A stretch of 8,279 nucleotides of DNA from Firmicutes bacterium UBA1393 (GTDB lineage: Bacteria > Bacillota > DTU025). The notes below the pieces were generated by a model. It searched no databases and was not told the origin of the DNA. It was given only the letters and a program-made list of their open reading frames with translations. The position numbers were made by a program, and so were the translations under genes. Shown here piece by piece: positions 5,694 through 8,279 of the stretch (position 1 is its first letter; every line of letters starts with the position of its first letter). Location: positions 1-8,279 of the forward strand of contig DBQN01000093.1 in the NCBI GenBank assembly GCA_002305255.1, read 5' to 3'.

Positions 5694-6452
5694 TCATGCG
5701 TTGTTCAGCTCCTCATGTTGGGCAGCGGCAAGGACCTTTCTCATGGACTCCCCGCTGAGCTTGATCCTATGTGCGCTATGGATTACCCGATCCAAGATCG
5801 CGTCTGCAACGGTCGGGTCGGCAAGCGCCTCGTGCCAGTGCTCAAGAGGTATTTGGCTCGCTACGATGGTTGACCGTGTCGCCACACGATCATCGAGTAT
5901 CTCAAGTAGGTCGCGGCTGTCCTGGATGGTCATGTCGGCCAAGCCGAAGTCGTCGATGATGAGCACCTGGATCTTCGAGAGCCGCTGAAGTGATCTCACG
6001 TATGTGCCGTCGGCTTTCGCCATGTTCAGCTCGCTGAGCAATCGGCTCAGCCTGTAGTAGCGGGTGGAGTATCCGCTTCGGCATGCTAGATTCCCCAGGG
6101 CGCACGCTATGAAGGACTTGCCCACTCCTGTCGGTCCTGTGATGACGGCATTGAGCCGTTCCTCTACCCATCGGCAGCTTCGCAATCCGGCGATGACCGA
6201 GCGATCCAGGCTTCGAGCGTGGGAGTAATCGATGTCCTCAATGCAGGCGTTGAGGCGCAACTTGGCTTCTCGAATGAGGCGAGTGAGGCGCTTGTTCTCT
6301 CGAGACATGATCTCTCGGTCGACGATCATGCCCAACCGTTCGTCGAAAGACAGATCCGCTGCCTTCGGATCGGCCATTTGATCGGCATATGCCTGCGCCA
6401 TCGCGGGGAGCCGCAGAGTTCTTAGGCTGTCAATGGTTTGTTGTGTAAGCAT
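5694..6452 (-). CDS. istB: IstB-like AAA+ transposition helper ATPase
   Basis: IstB binds target DNA as an AAA+ oligomer and stimulates IstA-catalysed strand transfer. The protein has 252 residues from the chosen start, the usual IstB size. An N-terminal helical region with many charged residues is followed by Walker A GPTGVGKS (106-113), Walker B VLIIDD (163-168), the sensor-1 region STIVASQ and the C-terminal HRIKLSGESMRKV block. ATG 6452 is chosen because AGGGG (6462-6466) lies nine bases upstream. ATG 6458 is only three bases from that site, and TTG 6461 abuts it. The Shine-Dalgarno overlaps the istA stop codon (TAGGGG), so istB translation is probably coupled to istA. About 96 bp separate its stop from the conserved 17-bp motif of the element end. 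Confidence 0.93.
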   Translation of the reverse strand: MLTQQTIDSLRTLRLPAMAQAYADQMADPKAADLSFDERLGMIVDREIMSRENKRLTRLIREAKLRLNACIEDIDYSHARSLDRSVIAGLRSCRWVEERLNAVITGPTGVGKSFIACALGNLACRSGYSTRYYRLSRLLSELNMAKADGTYVRSLQRLSKIQVLIIDDFGLADMTIQDSRDLLEILDDRVATRSTIVASQIPLEHWHEALADPTVADAILDRVIHSAHRIKLSGESMRKVLAAAQHEELNNA

Positions 6453-6467
6453 GTTCATCAACCCCTA
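6452..6467 (-). promoter_or_regulatory. istA stop codon merged with istB ribosome binding site
   Basis: On the minus strand the istA stop TAG (6467-6465) runs into GGG to make TAGGGG, then TTGATGAAC and ATG 6452. Terminating ribosomes on istA would sit on the istB initiation region. Tight istA-istB coupling is usual in IS21 elements. Confidence 0.6.
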
Positions 6468-7991
6468 GTTGGAGTAGTAAGCAGCGCCGCGGAGATTCTC
6501 ATGAACCACGGGGGGATTGTTAGTGGGTTCGTCGAAAGCAACTGCGTCCAGCCCCTTTTCGAGAATGGCCTTGACGCTCTTGTAGTTGAATGCGGTGGCC
6601 TTCAGTGCGCGTGCGCAGGCTGCATCTACCCTTGAGGGAGGGTAGGTCTTAGAAAGCCTGAGCAAGCCGAGGCATGAGCGGTAAGCCAACATCGGGTGGG
6701 GTCTGGACTCAAGTATCTTCTGAGCCAGCGCCGCTGTGTTTGGACCGACCTTGCCAGCCCAGTTGAGGAGGCGCTCGGGGTTCCACTGTCCGTATTCCCG
6801 TTGTGACTTGGGCAGGTGCTCATCCAGCGTTACGTACTGCCCCCGTTTCATTGTTCGGGGGTGGATGGCGACGCGCTTTCCGTTGTGAAGGGCCTCCACC
6901 GTTGTCGCGGTGTACCTGATGATCAGAGTGGTGCCTATCAACTGGCGGGGCGCGCTGTAGCGGCTGCTCTTCGCCTCGAAGTGGCAGTCAAGGTTCACCT
7001 TAGCCTTCGTGAAGTAGGCCAACTCGTATGGTTTCTCGGGCAGCGGCTTGAGCGTGTGCTTCTCGATGTCGAGGAATGTCGACAGGCGGGAACCGGGCAG
7101 TTTCTGAAAGGGCTTGGCGTTCACAGCATCCAGTAGTTCGAAGATGGCTTCCCTCATGTCAGCCAGGCTGAAGAAGCGCCTGTTCCTCAGTGGCGCGAGT
7201 ATCGACCGGGACGTTATGAGCACATGGCCCTCTGCCTTGGCTTTGTCCTTCGGGCGGGCTATTCGTGCGGGCACTACTGCGGTGTTATAGTAGCTCGCCA
7301 TGTCGGCATAGGTGGAGTTCAAATCAGGCTCGTAGTAGCAGTACTTCGTCGTAACGGTCTTCGTGTTATCCGGCACGATGATCTGAGGGGCTCCGCCGAA
7401 GAACTCCAAGGCATGCACATGACCTGCAATCCAACTCTCAAGGCTCATTGAAAGGAAAGGTTCTACGTAGAGGCAGTTGCTGGCCGGCAGGGTGGCGACG
7501 AATATGTAGACTTTGAGCAGCTCTCCCGTCTCTCTATCGACAATCTGCATCGTCTGGCCAGCCCAGTCGACCATCATCTCCTCGCCGGCTTTATGGTCGA
7601 TGTGAAGTGACGGGTCAGCGGTCTTCTGTTGCCACTCCCGATATAGCTGGCAATACCGGCTGTACTGGTAGCCGCCAGGGTTATTGGCTATATATTCGGT
7701 CCACAGGAGTTGCAGCGTGACTCCCTTACGGCTCAGCTCACGCTTGATGTATGGCATGTCTAGCTTCACCGATTCGGGCTTGGCCTTCCTGCCTAGTGAC
7801 TGAGGATACAGCAAGCTCTCAAGCTCGCTGTCCCCGGTCTCGGCTGGCACCGGCCATGACACGCCGGCCGCAGTCGCTCTCGCTACAGTATCGGAAACCG
7901 CCGATCTGGATAACGAGCAGCTGATGGCGATCTGTCTGATAGACATTCCACATTCGAAGTATAGCTTGAGTATTTCTCTGACCTTGCGCAT
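6465..7991 (-). CDS. istA: IstA-type DDE transposase of IS21 family
   Basis: IstA binds the element ends and catalyses cutting and strand transfer. The 508-residue protein starts with a helix-turn-helix (about 5-40, MSIRQIAISCSLSRSAVSDTV) for end binding. It continues into an RNase H-fold core with the DDE triad D142 (MMVDWAG), D208 (VPDNTK) and E254 (KAKAEGH), spaced 65 and 45 residues as expected for IS21 transposases. A C-terminal beta region with SSRYSAPRQLIG follows. ATG 7991 is chosen because GAGGAG (7999-8004) precedes it by seven bases. The upstream GTG at 8006 overlaps that ribosome site and would add five residues, so it is unlikely. istB follows immediately, and a leader hairpin lies just upstream. 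No internal stop or frameshift is seen, so the element looks intact. Confidence 0.95.
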   Translation of the reverse strand: MRKVREILKLYFECGMSIRQIAISCSLSRSAVSDTVARATAAGVSWPVPAETGDSELESLLYPQSLGRKAKPESVKLDMPYIKRELSRKGVTLQLLWTEYIANNPGGYQYSRYCQLYREWQQKTADPSLHIDHKAGEEMMVDWAGQTMQIVDRETGELLKVYIFVATLPASNCLYVEPFLSMSLESWIAGHVHALEFFGGAPQIIVPDNTKTVTTKYCYYEPDLNSTYADMASYYNTAVVPARIARPKDKAKAEGHVLITSRSILAPLRNRRFFSLADMREAIFELLDAVNAKPFQKLPGSRLSTFLDIEKHTLKPLPEKPYELAYFTKAKVNLDCHFEAKSSRYSAPRQLIGTTLIIRYTATTVEALHNGKRVAIHPRTMKRGQYVTLDEHLPKSQREYGQWNPERLLNWAGKVGPNTAALAQKILESRPHPMLAYRSCLGLLRLSKTYPPSRVDAACARALKATAFNYKSVKAILEKGLDAVAFDEPTNNPPVVHENLRGAAYYSN

Positions 7992-8005
7992 GGGCACTCT
8001 CCTCA

Positions 8006-8071
8006 CAGGTTACCGTCCTCCCCGAAACCAGATATGCTTCGGGAGTTCTCGGTAACAATCCAGCTAACCTG
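8006..8071 (-). promoter_or_regulatory. Leader stem-loop with alternative pairing upstream of istA
   Basis: In the istA transcript GTTACCG (8056-8050) pairs with CGGTAAC (8015-8009), and the inner CCCGAA/TTCGGG arms (8043-8038 with 8026-8021) enclose an 11-base loop. The structure ends four bases before the Shine-Dalgarno site (8004-7999). A second upstream segment, CAGGTTA (8071-8065), can pair with the same 3' arm through TAACCTG (8012-8006), so two pairings compete. It could dampen istA translation, for example on read-through transcripts from outside, but no regulation is proven. Confidence 0.5.
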
Positions 8072-8118
8072 TATGTCGGTGATTGCCCAACGCCGCTTCG
8101 CAACTTCCAGCAGTGGGT

Positions 8119-8255
8119 GGCCGGATGTTGTCGTAAGCCCGGCTGCGAATTATCGGTAGGGTGGCCGCATGATATCGTAACAAGTGGCCGCGAATTATCG
8201 TAATCGGTGGCCGAATGTTATTGGAATGGATGGCCGGATGTTATCGCAGTACGCA
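8119..8255 (-). repeat. Six degenerate 22-23-bp repeats at the istA-side end of IS-B
   Basis: The core GGCCG (GGCTG once) recurs on the plus strand at 8119, 8141, 8163, 8186, 8209 and 8232, with steps of 22, 22, 23, 23 and 23. Between cores the text resembles ATGTTATCGTAA. On the minus strand the unit reads about TTACGATAACATNCGGCC, the same as at the other end and in inverted orientation to it. These are likely IstA-binding sites. The GATAAT-like text within units may also supply -10 promoter elements for istA. Confidence 0.72.
8232..8255 (-). repeat. Right terminal inverted repeat of IS-B (istA side)
   Basis: On the minus strand it starts TGCGTACTGCGATAACAT and ends GGCC. It agrees with the left tip at about 17 of 24 positions with one gap. 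The 24 bases after it (8256-8279) are flanking DNA too short to assign. Confidence 0.68.
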
Positions 8256-8279
8256 GCGAGGCCACGGTCGCCCTGCAAA

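Larger units (their letters stand above)
5464..8255 (-). mobile_element. Complete IS21-family insertion sequence (IS-B), about 2.79 kb
   Basis: The element carries istA and istB on the minus strand, with tips 5'-TG...CA-3'. The left tip (5464) and the complement of the right tip (8255) both start TGCGTA and agree at about 17 of 24 positions with one gap. Arrays of 23-bp repeats lie inside each tip, five units at the istB side and six at the istA side. Both proteins are full length with all catalytic motifs, so the element may be active. I see no clear 4-8 bp target duplication: the left flank reads CTGATCG and the right flank GCGAGGCC. The copy may therefore have undergone a later rearrangement, or the tips may be off by some bases. 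Confidence 0.85.

Noticed and set aside
8119..8255. Regular repeats as a CRISPR array
   Set aside because: Units are degenerate, contiguous without unique spacers, and placed at an IS21 tip with matching units at the other end.
1..8279. tRNA or rRNA genes
   Set aside because: No cloverleaf with conserved TTCRA loop and acceptor pairing, and no rRNA core sequence, was seen on either strand by eye.

Overview
This is a bacterial accessory region of medium-to-high GC. It holds a short surface-glycan gene cassette lying between two different IS21-family insertion sequences, with the relics of at least two decayed genes around it. The genes mix GC-rich codons with many AGG, AGA and ATA codons, and Shine-Dalgarno sites are clear (AAAGGAG, GAAGGAG, GAGGAG). 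I cannot name the host or its phylum from this.

Layout. Bases 1-587 are the istB end of an IS21-like element (here IS-A) that runs off the left edge: the last 142 codons of istB, then five 23-bp subterminal repeats ending in a CA tip. Bases 588-996 hold a frameshifted, deleted relic of a Nudix hydrolase gene and a strong hairpin. Bases 997-4573 carry four same-strand genes: a monotopic phosphoglycosyl transferase, a GNAT N-acetyltransferase overlapping its 3' end, a DegT/StrS-type PLP aminotransferase after a 395-bp gap, and a FemAB-like acyl/aminoacyl transferase. Bases 4574-5463 contain no intact gene, but motifs of a type IIA topoisomerase A subunit (GyrA/ParC) appear there in the right order and in shifting frames, which marks a decayed gene. 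Bases 5464-8255 are a complete second IS21-family element (IS-B) on the minus strand: istA, istB, imperfect terminal inverted repeats and arrays of 23-bp repeats at both ends. Its IstB is about 59% identical to that of IS-A by my count, so the two are relatives and not recent copies.

How the genes may work together. The transferase would load a sugar phosphate on undecaprenyl phosphate. The aminotransferase plus GNAT pair could make and acylate an amino sugar for that step, as PglE/PglD and EpsN/EpsM do. The FemAB-like enzyme could add an amino-acid or acyl decoration. The sugar dehydratase, polymerase, flippase and further glycosyltransferases that a full pathway needs are not in the window, so the cassette is either part of a larger locus or a remnant rearranged by IS activity.

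The most interesting non-coding signals are the 23-bp-period repeat arrays shared by both IS elements, a 17-bp motif conserved perfectly at about the same distance from the istB-side tip of both, and a leader hairpin just upstream of istA with two competing pairings.
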